DNA from: Opisthorchis felineus
Taxonomy: Eukaryota; Platyhelminthes; Trematoda; Opisthorchiida; Opisthorchiidae
Length of the DNA stretch: 64,000 bases
Assembly (NCBI GenBank): GCA_004794785.1
Contig: SJOL01008635.1
Location: 1,062,208-1,126,207, forward strand
Reading direction: 5' to 3'
The notes under the pieces were generated by a model, which ran no database searches, was not told where the DNA came from, and was given only the letters and a program-made list of their open reading frames with translations. Of the stretch, positions 25,443 to 36,666 are shown one piece after another. Position 1 is the stretch's first letter, and each line of letters opens with the position of its first letter. The position numbers and the translations under genes are program-made.

Positions 25443-25599
25443 CAGATGCGTAAAGTAGCGGCCGGAGGAGAGCTATTCAAGGGTTTACATGTGGGCTAAC
25501 AGTGGACAACGCCGGGAAAACGTGAGTCGGTCCCACGCAGCATAATTTGGGCTCACGTTGCATCACACAGGGCTGCGGGAATGGTGCCAGAACGAACAA

Positions 25600-26062
25600 T
25601 CAAAACTCAATTCCAACTGCCCACCAGCGCTTCCAGTTAGCCCGGAAAATAGAGTAATCGTCTACCATGACCTCAGCGTCAGAGTTTTTTTGCGAGGCAT
25701 GTTTATTTAGGCGCCAATATGGACGGACGTTTGAGACAAGTAGACTGTTGAATATAGGGAAGCTTGTTGAGGAGGCGGAGGCAGTTTGTAGGCAGGCACT
25801 TGAACACTGTTTTCGTTGCATTCAAAGGGGGGCCCACAGAGGTCTTGTGTTGTTAGACAGGTCAGCGAATGTATTATTTCTACGACGGCCTTGATTCCAA
25901 GGCTTCGAATGGGCCTGTGCGTTGTTCTCTGCCTTTTGCCACGGTGCTCCGAATACATATGCAGGCCTAAGTAGCGTGTACCCTTCATCTGTATGGTTTT
26001 CCTCCCCCGGGGTTTGGTTTGAGCGGAAACTTTGATAGTTGCTGCTTACAGCACTCGGAGTC
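25600..26062 (-). pseudogene. CR1-like ORF2 5' segment and endonuclease start
   Basis: The open piece at 25821-25600 contains FNSLLVSNVRPYWRLNKH and then DAEVMVDDYSIFRANWKR. I read these as the start of an AP endonuclease: the N-x-R-S-like strand and the Y-x-x-x-R-x-D-R block. The stretch between them is much shorter than normal, so part of the domain has been deleted, including the E-T-W-L motif region. Sequence further upstream (to about 26060) is open in two frames and probably belongs to the 5' region of the element, but shows no recognisable motif. Confidence 0.5.
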
Positions 26063-26450
26063 ACGAAGGCGTTTGGTTCTGTGTCCGGAAAGTTGACCCG
26101 GGCGCCTAAAGGAAACGGAAACCTTAATCAGGTGCCGGTGTTGAGCAAACACTTTCATTAGGCAAAATTTTTTCCATTTCGTGTAGTAGCTGCGTGGAAT
26201 AACCTTCATCCAACGGTTGTCCACGCTCCTTCTAGAACCCAGTTCAAAGCACTACTAGACACTGTTTTATGCGAGTCATCGCGCTGGCAAGCATACTGTC
26301 CCGCGCGGAGAACTTAAGGAGCAGTGCTACAACTTTTTTTCGCTTGTGCCTTTCAGGTGTACGACAGCCGCTGAACGACAAGAACAAAACAGATACGGGA
26401 AACCTGGGCAAAGGCCTCGATCCTGTGTATCAATCCGTGAATCCGTGAAA
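26063..26450 (+). mobile_element. CR1-like 3'-terminal fragment, inverted orientation
   Basis: The plus strand encodes KFFPFRVVAAWNNLHPTVV and FKALLDTVLCESSRWQAY and stops at about 26316. This is nearly the same C-terminus as copy 1 on the minus strand (8377-8600). A 3' UTR of about 115 bp follows, and the double octamer AATCCGTG ends at 26447. The fragment is 5'-truncated, as is normal for target-primed reverse transcription, with frame damage before 26160. It points away from the minus-strand copy 2, so the two elements lie head to head here. Confidence 0.8.
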
Positions 26451-26469
26451 CTGACTTTAACCGCTTATG

Positions 26470-27235
26470 CCTAAGTACGACCTTTAGTTGGCGCTTTTTT
26501 AAACGGTTCACGAGACAACACGTTCCCGTGGTTGCGAGTTATCGCGCAACTGCATCGATTGATTGTCGAATAAAGGCATGTTCAAACCAGGTGCGCAGCA
26601 TATTTGTGTGCTCCTTATCTTGATTACGTAAGACGATTGCGTAAGACGAGCATAAGAATACGGGATATCAACCGGCTTTATCCGCCGTAAATAAGAAGTA
26701 GGCTCCTCGCCGGTAAGATTTTCATTGAAGATCCTGATTTTCATTGGGTGATAACTGAGTAAACAATAGACGCTGCTTTTTTGGTTATAAAAGAGTATGT
26801 TGTCAACTTCAGTTTATTTAAGTTTCCTTGAATTCCTTGTGGGTTTCATTGGTCTGTTCTTAAGCTGCTTTTGTCTCCCATGATGTATACGCTACGTGGC
26901 GTTAGGTGATTGAGAATTGCAAAGACTGAATTCCCTAGTCGAGTCTTGTCTTGAAGGCCTAAGTATGAGACAATGTAGCTGAGACTGTGCAATTTTTGTA
27001 TCATCCTGGTAGCTAGCCATTAGGTATGCTCTGTTGTGGATTATTCATTTCAGACAAAGAAAAGGGCCACCAAAAGTATGCTAGTTGTGTAAGTTTATTG
27101 GCTCTCAAATGTGCCAAAGGGAGAGTGCTGACAATTCTTCTGGTTGATTGTGAGGTGGAGTTGGAGCCTCTGATGGATAATGTTTTGATCCTGTTAGCGT
27201 GGAGCTGAGTCTGTCGAAGGAGCAGCCAATTACCA
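26470..27235. other. No recognisable gene
   Basis: Short ORFs of up to 78 codons with no motif. I see no repeat structure beyond a small local direct repeat (GTAAGACGA-like, twice at 26627-26650). Confidence 0.45.
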
Positions 27236-27765
27236 TTACCTGATATTATCAGTAAACGGTAGACAGAGTGTGCTAACTAGCTGGGGTGTGCTATCAGTGT
27301 ACGGATTAAGTAGTATTAGACTTAGTACTTTCCCCTGTGTCACGCCATCTCGCACCATAAAGAGTGATATACTGACCCTGTTAACCTTCACGGGGGAGCA
27401 CAGAGCTTCCACTGTTCCAGCCACTACAACCGTTGGAATGTTGTATACTGCTGGCACCAGAATTAAGTGGCGGTGGTCCGTCTTTTTGAGGGCTTTACTT
27501 AAATCAATGAAGGTGGTGTCCACGTGACAACTTCTGTTTAGAAATTGATGTACTCCTTCGGGGTCGTCAGAAAAACGTGCTGAGCACCGGCAAGAAAACT
27601 GCTGGTCTTTTTGTTTCCTAGATGCACACAAGTTGTCCAATCCTCAATGAGTTTGGCAACTACCAGCATAAGGCCTACTGATCTATACTCAAATAATTGA
27701 TGTTCGTCACCATCGTTTCAGGTTGGTTGGAACGCGGCCATTTTCCAGTTCCATAGTTCTGTGCC
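27236..27765 (-). pseudogene. Reverse transcriptase fragment, CR1-like (third element)
   Basis: The 134-codon open piece reads VDTTFIDLSKALKKTDHRHL (motif A region), then VRDGVTQGKVLSLILLNPYT (motif B, expected G-V-x-Q-G-S-V-L-S-P), then STLCLPFTDNIR (motif C, expected F-A-D-D-I). Upstream on the minus strand, 27765-27650, the readings WKMA and VGLMLVVAKLIE fit the fingers (RT2). Motif A has lost the F-D pair (ALKKT for A-F-D-K) and motif C reads T-D-N instead of A-D-D, so it is inactive. The rest of the element is not adjacent. The sequence is a different subfamily from copies 1 and 2. Confidence 0.7.
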
Positions 27766-27770
27766 TGTCC

Positions 27771-29815
27771 ATAAGGAGAGAATAAACAATCCGATGGGGG
27801 TTTTTCCAACGCCATCAACGGATGACAAACAACGAATAGACGCAAACCATCTGGTCCTCGAGGTTTATCTTATTCTAGCCGCTGTAAGACAGTTAATGTC
27901 TCTGGTTTGCTGCACTAAGGGGTATCTAGAGGTTCAGAGGAGGCAGTGAGTAACAACATAAGATGTTTGGCAAGGAGAACAGCTCCCCACCCAACACTGT
28001 CTATAACACCGACGAGTTTTGGAGTCCAAGCAAGGAAAGCAATAGTTAATTTCGATCTTCTCGGTTTTCAATATGCAAGGGAAAGTAAATCATCTTTGGA
28101 GTTACAGCGTTCGTTTTCCAAGGGGGGCTTATGTTTACTTCGCTGACGTTTATACACTAGGTAATTCCTTTCTTTTCCAATGGACTGGTAAAGTGGCCAA
28201 TCTTTCCCAGGTGCATTAAGATGATTTTCTAGTTCTCGATATTGCAGTGCATTATGAGGATATATCTGGCTGCCTATCTTGGAGGAACACCTTTCTGACA
28301 CAGCTCTGACAGCTGCCCCAAGAAAACACTTCTCAGATATTGGGGATCATTCACGGGGTTGCTTACTAGTGTTTGACCTCCAAGGGACACAGAGTATCCG
28401 TACGCTGCACACCAGATGCGGTCATTCGTTTGCTGAATACGAAGAAAGTGTGTACTATTGTGATCCCTAATATTTAAGATGTCGGTTGCTTGAATCGGCG
28501 GCGTGCTTTTAAATGACTCAGTGAAGGAAAGTTACAGAGAGGACATCCACAGGCCCCGTACTATAGCAAACGTCCTCTAGTTGCGCTACGCCATTCTTTA
28601 GTCTTCAGCTGCTTCTAGGGAAAGCTTTTCTCTACCACACAATTGTGGTGTTTCGGTCGATATTTGATACTTTTAAGTCACCGATAGTAAAGCACCCTAG
28701 GATTTTAGCAAACTTATTTTGAGCCTGCGCATTCATAGTTGCGTTGTTTTGTGGACTAATTGGGCAAAATAAGGATGTATAGGGGTCATTACGGGAGTGA
28801 TAAACTGTCGGTAAAAGGCAATTCAGGGTGTTGCGGTATACGAGATAACAGTAGATTCTTTACCAACGTAGCGGATAAATCAATATAATGTTGATCCAGA
28901 TAGGGAGATTTTGAATTTACGAATCTCTTTCCATATATATGCTTCAGTACGGCCATTGCTATCAATAATGGTTTGAATAAAATCCGAATACTTCTACCTG
29001 CTAAAGAAGGTTGAGCACATAAATGCTTTTTCTCTTTCTCCGCTCATAAAGTGATGGATTTCTTGACCAGTTTTTTTGGGGTACCTGAAAATCCCTTAGC
29101 ATCACGCTTGCTTCCCCGCCAAACCTACAAGCCTTGAGGATCATGACAGTAAATATTTCTTTCACTTGATCTTTTGGACCTATAAATCAAGGTTTTCTTT
29201 TTAGATGAAAGCATCTCTTGTTTACCGATCATTATCAAGCGGTTGGCGGTCACTCCTAGCTCACCGAGATAAGGCATTTGATTTGTGACTATCTCCCAGG
29301 ATCGAAAATCTCATTCATACTATTAGCTAGCAGTTGTTTTGACGGACATGATATGCCAGACAACGTCACAAGGGAGATAATGTATCTTCTGTGCTGTATG
29401 AGTGTTCTTCACCGCTTCTGACTGTGAGCGGCTGAGCAACCGTTGGGAATAAAGATAGCCGAAGTAAACACTGTGCCGGCGACTGCAGTGGCTTCTTTGT
29501 CAGAATTAATCGCAGTTGTCAAAACCCAATAGCAGCAGAGTATATAGTTGATTTCCCCCTCCTCATCATGCGTTAGACGTTCTTGTTCCATGATTTATCA
29601 GCTACCTTACCATTATTCAACATCGCATTTTCTACGGCGTCCTGCACATCAATGTCTGCATCTATATCGGTGCGAAGGGGTAGACGCTTCAATCCACTAG
29701 TGCGAGTCCATCGACATTCTTCTACATCTAACCCTTGGATCCAGCTTGTTGTTTTGTCGGCTTAATAACACTAATGTCTGTTTATTTATTCGCAGCCTGG
29801 AATGACAGTTGCATA
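27771..29815. other. No recognisable gene
   Basis: Scattered ORFs of 60-80 codons on both strands, none with a recognisable domain. Minus-strand material near 29.4-29.8 kb may be the 3' flank of the retroelement remnant that follows, but I cannot support this from motifs. Confidence 0.4.
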
Positions 29816-29819
29816 AATG

Positions 29820-31130
29820 TGTTAGCTACTCACTTCTAGGATAAACCATCTGTGAATTCAGTCAGCCACTAACAGTGTGACAGTGCACATCTTCCAATCT
29901 ATCGCAGTCATAAAAAAGGAGAACTATTTGTGATTTTTAAAGTGGTGAAGTATTTTTTACAGTTTTTCACATCCATTTTTCTCTTGGATCTTCCTGATGA
30001 GACGAAATAAGCACGATCTGGAGCTGAGCAGCTGACCAGCATTGTCTGCACCTCCACCAGGTTTTCATTTCCTTCAATATTGTGGAGCTCGTACGTTGTA
30101 GTCTTTCAACCTTGAGCTAGATGTTTTCGTAATACTGAAGTCTATCAGAGCCAAATCCTGGAATTTTCTTTCCCGGAAGAGAGTGTAAACGTGAGTTCAA
30201 ACTAGCTTATTTTCGCAAGGTAGGTAATACGGAGGAAAGATCAGCTAGGCAACACTTCCGCTTCATTTTTCCAACAGCCCGTCATACTCTTTTGGCCAGG
30301 AGCCGCAGGCTTGAATGGCATATTCAAAGTAATTTGCAGTAATGATCACAAGTAGGGTCTGGAAAACGATCTCAGGGACAAATATATTTGTTGTCAGTGC
30401 TAGAATCTTTTTGGCAACGGCTTGTTTCCTAAATCTTGCTGGATGATGATCCATAGATCCCGTTCTCTAGTAATGACTAGGATTTTGCACGATCATCAGG
30501 TGCACCGGCGAAGGTACAAACGGCTTGGGAACAGCACCCGACAATTTTTTCGTTGAGTGGCAAGTGGTTTTCTTTTGATCCAAAGTGAGTCGTCGGAGGC
30601 TTGTTTTGAACGGTTGTTTGTCTCCTAGAAGCAGATAACTTTCCACAACTTACTTCCGTTGGCAATTGTTTTACATTAGTGACCGATGTGTGTAAAAGCT
30701 ACCTTAGATCATCACTAGGAAGCTTTGTGTGCCTAGAACTAAGCTTCAGGGCATACCACAGGCCTTGGAGAAATGTTCCAATATGGCTGTATTGTGGTAC
30801 TTGAGAGAAAACTTGACCTCGTAAAGACAGAAGTCAGTGTATGCAGCTAAGTTTTGGGACAGAATGTGGCGCCAAGCTGTGTCGAGGGTCTTTTTTCATT
30901 TGGAATAAATGACATCCACATTTACACCGGCACTTTTGTCTTCACTGGAGCTGTCTTGAATGTATCTGAATCCGTGTTGCTTAGACATAGTTAGTTGTTG
31001 CTGTTCCAGGAGTGTTCGAAGATCGTCCGACAAGACGCACTTCGGGACGTTTGATAAAACTAACTAAAGCGTGACTTGGCAGAGATTGGCTGGGCGGGAT
31101 TCCTCACTGCCTTAATAAATTAGTATGGTG
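29820..31130 (-). mobile_element. Decayed CR1-like RT remnant (fourth element)
   Basis: Pieces in several minus-strand frames line up in ORF2 order. Around 30930-30840 VNVDVIYSK then KKTLDTAWRHIL fits motif A (V-D-V-I-Y-L-D-F-x-K-A-F-D), with a stop in it. Around 30600-30540 THFGSKENHLPLNEKIVG fits the strand after motif C. 30454-30263 has VAKKILALTTNIFVPEI, FQTLLVIITANYFEYAIQAC and DGLLEK, the thumb signature. Below that, to about 29830, weakly similar C-terminal segments continue. Many stops and frame changes make this the oldest-looking copy. It is oriented like the fragment at 27.2-27.8 kb but is separated from it by 2 kb and has its own RT core, so it is a different insertion. Confidence 0.6.
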
Positions 31131-32540
31131 GGACCATTTTTCTACTAATCAGGGACTCTAATGGTGGCCCGAAGTTTTTCATAAAGCTATGCCAGCAGTT
31201 CTGCAAGACCACCTTCCAAAATAAGCTGTCCTTGATCTGTTATCCTCGATGCAAAGTGTGGCTGTCCCTCTCGTAAGTTTGAGCCTGTGTCACACGGTCT
31301 ACGCGGCAAAAGTTGTGCTGGATGCTACCCCAACAGAGAGGATACTGGAAGTATGTATCAGCGCGCTAGATATAGGCAGAGGGATGACTGCGGAAGCAGG
31401 GCATTCAAAAATAAGCATTTGACATAACTGGCACGGACCTGATGTGACGCAGAATGATGAAACGGTGGTACCGTCTATTTGCCGAGTGCTCCGATCTACT
31501 CTTCAATCGTTCCAACCACTTGTGAATGTTCAAAACTGGAGTTTCCTCACTTGTTACAAACAGCCTCAATAAATAGCCGACGCCCTCAATAAACAAAACC
31601 ACCACTGCAAAATTGAACAACTTGCCCGTGATACTGCTGATACTCAAACTTATCATGGTTTTATCGAACAATCATCTCACAGCAAACGGCTAACATAATT
31701 TGTCAACCATCCACAGGTGTTGTTACTCCAGTCATCTTCACACACGGAGCGCGGTTTCGAAACCGTTTTAGTGTGATAGAGAAAACTTCACACAGCAGAT
31801 GGAAGGGACTATTTACACCATTGTTCATATTGAATTTTGCGTCGGACAATAGGGCCAACTATTTGTTTCATCTGCTTGGTTCCTGAAGATACAAATTACT
31901 GGCACTATTGCTTGACGTTTGAATTGTGCAAATACACCAGAGCAACGCGAGAAATCTTAAGATAGAGAGCTATCAGAGACCACTAATATAGTGAAATTAT
32001 TTAACAATTTGGTGTTCATAAGACCAAATGGAATCAAGTGTTCTAGAAGAGATCACCAGGCAAACCAAAGGCCCTTATCTTTTCTTCTTTCTCTCTACCA
32101 AGACTTCCCTCAGTCATGTTCGCATGGTAGTTCAGCTGCATTACGTAATAGAAATGCATTGCTCTCAATGTTGATGATGAATCTTTGAGAGTCAAACCAA
32201 ACACAAGCAGAACAAGGAAAATCCTTGGCGTATTAACTGAATACCTGTGAATTTTGTAACGCCCAATGAAGCCACAAGCCGACGATTGACGTGAAACTGA
32301 CGGAAACGGGAGCAAACACGTTAAAGATGTATCGGATCACAGCCCTACGGATTTGTGAATCACCTCTATAGATGAAGGTCACAGCTCACGACAATGCCAA
32401 GCTACCATTCTGGACTGAAACAAGCACATCTACCTTATAACTCAATGTATCTGTACTCCGATCGCTGGACGCCAAACCACACCAATAGAATGTCGAAGAG
32501 TTGCGGTGTGAATGGGGTGAAAAGAGTAGAAGGTGCTTAA
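31131..32540. other. No recognisable gene
   Basis: An 88-codon minus-strand ORF (31671-31405) has a hydrophobic stretch near its start, but no domain or splice context I can use. Otherwise there are only short overlapping ORFs. The 5' part of the preceding retroelement remnant may extend in here without recognisable motifs. Confidence 0.4.
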
Positions 32541-32544
32541 AAAT

Positions 32545-32781
32545 TTACGGAATTACAGACGCCTCGGATTTGATGTCACTTGTGAGAGTGGAGAACGACA
32601 CTATCGGAGTAACAAAGATCGCCTCCACTTTTATACAAAAGTCTTTCAAAATTTGCACCAAAATCACCAAAAAAGCCAAAACTATCAAGAAAAATCCTAT
32701 TTTCCAAGCTCTGGAGCCAGGAAGCTTAGGCCTTGTGTTTAGTAACTGGTACGGAAACTGTGATCGGAAAACCAAACTCAA
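32545..32781 (-). other. Minus-strand ORF with one membrane helix, unassigned
   Basis: Read on the minus strand, an arginine-tryptophan pair leads into a long hydrophobic helix (KIGFFLIVLAFLVILVQIL). About 25 residues with T/S-rich strands follow, then a stop. An acceptor-like CCTGGCTCCAG precedes the helix at about 32720, and GTAATT follows at its end. The layout recalls the first membrane helix and the start of the extracellular domain of DEG/ENaC channels (R-x-x-W, helix, then T-x-x-x-S...). The F-P-x-V-T-I-C block that would prove this is not there. It could equally be chance hydrophobicity from the A/T-rich complement. The plus-strand ORF over the same bases has no recognisable feature. 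Confidence 0.2.
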
Positions 32782-33054
32782 TGAAAACCCCTTTAGGCTG
32801 TTATAAGTTGGGGGTAAGGACTTTCACATAAACCGGCGTTTTCATGACTGCAAGTAGAGCAAATTAACCATGCGTAGACAAGGACCTCCCCCGGACCATA
32901 CTTCTTGTGAGAAACACAAATGTAAAGCGGAGTAAATTTCAGATGCGGATCATTTGGTACCACCTGCATACAAAATCCTGGTGGGTGGATTACGTCAGGG
33001 TGTGGAGTTCGCTACTGCAAACTGCACCGTAACACATCATGTCAGGCAGTAATA

Positions 33055-33354
33055 GTTTTCTACAGTCCAGCTTGATTACAATAGTAATTTGGTCACAAAG
33101 GCTGTTTTGCTGCAACGAGTGCAACTGCCTTGGAGAATTCACAAAGAGTAGATCTACTCTTCCTCTAGGTGTTACCTCTCTGGAATAATGAGATGACATT
33201 CAGTTACTACAGCAAGCCAACAATAATTCGTCTATGCCGAAATCCTTTGGTACTCTGCTTTATCTTTGTGAATTCTCCAAGGCAGTTGCAGTTGTTGCAG
33301 CAAAACAGCCTTTGTGACCAAATTACTATTGTAATCAAGCTGGGCTGTAGAACA
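33055..33354. repeat. 300-bp foldback: 91-bp arms, 117-bp loop
   Basis: 33055-33146 and 33264-33354 are almost perfect reverse complements. The arms share ACAGYCCAGCTTGATTACAA, TTGGTCACAAAGGCTGTTTT and CTTGGAGAATTCACAAAG, with a few mismatches such as CAACGAGTGC versus CAACAACTGC. The loop starts with the small palindrome AGTAGATCTACT. Similarity stops abruptly at both outer ends. No coding sequence spans it. It fits a MITE-like foldback element or a tail-to-tail pair of a short repeat. No obvious target-site duplication is seen at the arm ends. Confidence 0.8.
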
Positions 33355-33359
33355 TTTAA

Positions 33360-35275
33360 CACGTCAAGCGACACACATTAGTCCCTTTTGGGAGCCGGAA
33401 TAACAGGTAAGGGAAAAGGGTGTCAGACATGTACTCCGGGGCGAAAAACGGCCTAAAGGGTTTGTATTTGTGAACTTATATCCACAAAAACCTTTTGGCT
33501 GCGGTGCAACAAGGCTCCTTATGAAAAAAGCGGGATCATATGATACAGCCCCCGTCCATATCAAGAGACTGAAAGCTTCTCAAACACAGGATTCATTTTT
33601 GTATATGATGAACATGAGTTGCTGTGGAACAGATGAAAACACATAATGATTGAAACCTGATGAAACTAAGGCAATTTTGTATCACAATCCGCAAAACGTC
33701 ATCCTCATAAATCGGTGAAATAAAGTCGAGAGCTGTCAAGGACAGCTAGGTTCGAAGGCCCTGTAATTGTACTCAGCCCTTGAAGGGAACTATCCATGGG
33801 ATACCACCACTGATGAAATGATAGATGGTACCATAAACAAGGAAATCACATAAGAAAACTGCCTGCATCATGCAGAGTGTTAAGCACCATGGGAGCTGCA
33901 CCAGACTGGGCATCTCCAGGTCATCGGGATTAGGTGCGCTGAATTTGACGTCTTTTCTGAATGGTGCATGTATGGACACACCACTGGGCTTCTTAAAGAG
34001 TCACGACTACTAAAGAAACTTCCAAGAGGTTTCAGCGCAAGGTATTGGACGAAAACAGACCAACCTGTACAACACAGGTGGCTGTCGGAACTTTGAAAAA
34101 ATTGTAAAAGGAAACATGCACACAAACTATTACTTATGTGGAGTGCTGAATATGGCTCCATATAGACGTCTGATAGATGGTTTCGCATCAAAATCCTGCA
34201 GCCAACGAGGTAATCACAAAGCGGCTGATTTTGCCTCAGGTTCCTCAGGCAAAACAATATCTAGCAACATTAGTTGCGCTGGCTCAACCATATGTTATAC
34301 GTGTCCATCTCTGTACCTCCTTTTGGATAGAAATGACCTAGGAAAGAAAAACGTGTTACATAGCAGAAGGTTGTGGAAGAGCTTACAGTGAATTTAGGGG
34401 TTAGTAGTGAAGCCTGCCTGTCTGTAAGAACCACCAGCTCTAATGTGAGTTTGGCTGAAGACGTTGCAAGAAATGATGACTGATCAATGTCAGTAGTATT
34501 TGCGCCATCATCTTTCTCTATTTCGTCTTATTGAGTACTTGAACGTGTAGGCGCCTCATAAGGTTTGTGATAATATAATACCAGGTCCCTCCACTACCTA
34601 CTCGTTTGTTTTTTCACTTTAGATCTTTAAATCAAATAAAAAGGCCTCAAAGTTGTACGGCAGTTAAGCATCAGTGTCAAAACTGATGCTGCTGCGGCTG
34701 TTGCTGATAAAGATAAAACGTGCCTTGAGATGCAAAATCTGCTTACTTTGGTTTCTTAGACCCGTCTAGGAATTTTTATACTCAATAATGTGTTTTCTAT
34801 TTCCCAAGTAACCACACGTGTTTGATTCCATTAGCCATAGGCGACTAGACAGTTAGCCTACCATTACATCAAATTGTTTTTTGTTTAATTTCTCATTTAG
34901 TTTACAAAACCCGGCCCCGAAATGTGGAAGATTTGGGGCCAAGTCGTTTAGAAACTCTTTTCATTGAACCTGTAATGTGTAACCGTTTTTGCAACTGTGA
35001 AAGGCCGCATCTGAAAAAAACTGTTGCTCGTGTTCCGAAGTCATTTGATAGTTCAGTTTGAGCCTGCCTAACGGACCGTGCATACTGCCTATCACACCAC
35101 CCGTTTGTACACATTCCTTTATATTGAGGTCTAGCTTATTTATCGTTTAATTTTGAGGAGCATGTTCACAGACATAAAAAGTAAATGCAAGCGATGAATG
35201 CGAAAAGGTTACAGGAGAATATGAGGTAAAAAAAGAAACGTCTCTTTCGAAGTCACACCACCAACAGTTCCAGTC
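33360..35275. other. No recognisable gene
   Basis: ORFs up to 125 codons (minus, 34257-33880) and 91 codons (plus, 34116-34391) overlap on opposite strands without motifs. 33.43-33.50 kb contains a weak inverted repeat (CCTAAAGGGTTT and the complement of AACCTTTTGG) that may belong to the foldback family next to it. Nothing else is supported. Confidence 0.4.
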
Positions 35276-35469
35276 AGATAAGATGAATCCCAACGTAAGA
35301 ATTTTGGTATGGAAACACGCGCGTAAAGACCAACAGCCGAAGAAAGGACAAACAATGCTGAATGCTCTTCAGGGCGCGGTAAGCGCTAACACAGTCCAGG
35401 CTCGCACATCAGGCACAAAGTGTGCGTCATACTGGGTCTGGTATGAGATTCAATGGCAAGAATGTGCAC

Positions 35470-35859
35470 TCAACGCCATGTACCACGCATACAAGTGCCG
35501 TAAGTACGCAGGGAGCCCACAATGGCAAGCAAACACAAGTCACTGACTGTGAACTTAGGAAGTCTTAGTCTAATAACAGCCTTGGCGGATTGAGAAAAGC
35601 AGATACCTCGATAAGAGATGATCATCGGTTGGTGGACCAAAAAGTCGATATCACAACCAATTGCACGTAGGGCTGAGATTATGGCGATGGAATATTCATC
35701 AGCACCATACTTCTGCTTCTTCTCATTCCACATAATCACTCCGCGCCCATCCGAGACTATGCTAACGTCTATCACAGTTTCTCGGCGCTCCCGAACAGCG
35801 ATTGGGTCAGGCTTGATGAAGGACGTCGAAGTAGGTGCTCTCAACTCCTCAAAGACGGT
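35470..35859 (-). pseudogene. R2 ORF, restriction-like endonuclease domain
   Basis: After the TAA, the same frame continues TVFEELRAPTSTSFIKPDPI, then ETVIDVSIVSD, then WNEKKQKYGADEY, and ends at a TGA (35470-35472). The P-D, the V-x-D-V strand and the downstream K-x2-K-Y are the conserved positions of the PD-(D/E)XK-type nuclease that nicks the target site in R2 elements. All appear intact. The domain is of normal length. The element has therefore kept its DNA-binding and nuclease residues while losing polymerase residues, although the two nonsense codons prevent a full product. Confidence 0.85.
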
Positions 35860-36615
35860 TTATCCCAGGCGACGGAGACGCTTTGCGAGTTCCCTTGCAA
35901 CCCGATTATGACGAGCACATCTGGCATCATGCGTGATCCAGCAGGACTGCAAAATATGCACCAAACTCTCCGGTTGGCCACAGTTTCCACGACATAAGAT
36001 CGTCTGGCCACCATGACCATGCCGAGCGCTTCTAACTCTCGTCCTGAGCAGGTTGCATCGGAGCTGGATACCGCGGATAAATATCCGAGGAAACACTCGT
36101 TCTGGAAATACAAGCCATCGATTCGAAAGGGGTGAAGCGACCAACTCTCGTAAACCGCGACCGTCAACGCTGTTGTGCAGACTATCACCCCAAGCAGCCA
36201 CCAGCTCTTCCTTGGTGTTTACGCATGCACCATGGACTCGGATCGGAAGGCTGAGATCCCGAACAATCTTGCCAAATGCGGAATCGTTGACTACATTGCG
36301 TAGTACTCGGCACTGGGTAAAAAAGAGCTTTTCCATACGCGCTCTCCGCTGCGTCGGGATTGTTGCACTCAGACTTGGGATACCAAGTCCTTCGTGTTGT
36401 TTACCGGCGTGGATGTAGCTGATCGGGGTGTCCTTCAGTAGACGTAGCCAGCCATGAATAGATTGCCTGATGTAGTTGTCCAACCTTTTGAGCGTGTTTC
36501 GGTGGACTTGGCCGAGCACGAGCGAATATGTCAGCCTCGGTATCAGGTAGTTCCTTGTGATCTCTATTCTTTGATGCGGCTTCAACGGGGCACGCGTCAC
36601 CTCAACAAACGCCAA
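35860..36615 (-). pseudogene. R2 ORF, thumb and CCHC zinc knuckle
   Basis: 251 codons in the same frame as the N-terminal part, 18 codons after its stop. It begins AFVEVTRAPLKPHQRIEI, then NYLIPRLTYSLVLGQVH and GLGIPSLSATIPTQRRAR, the R2 thumb and connector. Near its end the zinc knuckle is intact: C208, C212, H220 and C225 (C-x3-C-x7-H-x4-C, CRGNCGQPESLVHILQSC). In intact R2 proteins about 250 residues of palm separate the N-terminal fingers from this thumb. Here only about 20 residues do, so an in-frame deletion removed the catalytic centre. A TAA at 35860-35862 interrupts the run into the endonuclease, and the following residues (TVFEELRAPTS) continue the family sequence in frame. Confidence 0.88.
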
Positions 36616-36666
36616 GCTGATGTTAGAAGCAGTCGCTAAAGAGTGACGAAGCGGGGCATGTAACAG

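Larger units (their letters stand above)
24022..26062 (-). mobile_element. CR1-like non-LTR retrotransposon, decayed copy 2
   Basis: On the minus strand: a 5' coding segment and endonuclease N-terminus (about 26060-25600), endonuclease C-terminus (25442-25100), linker and RT start (about 25080-24440), then a 3' UTR remnant (about 24170-24022). The RT core and C-terminus between about 24430 and 24180 are missing or unrecognisable, so there is a large internal deletion. The 3' remnant shares CGTTCAGCGGCTTTCAT-like and GAAAGGCAC blocks with copy 1 (8290-8325) and has one octamer-like CGGATTCAC at 24024. It is not the same subfamily as copy 1, since the endonuclease pieces differ at many sites. 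The exact ends are approximate. Confidence 0.7.

Noticed and set aside
35283..35546. 87-codon plus-strand ORF
   Set aside because: Lies antisense over the R2 C-terminus and 3' UTR, so it is a shadow of that element.
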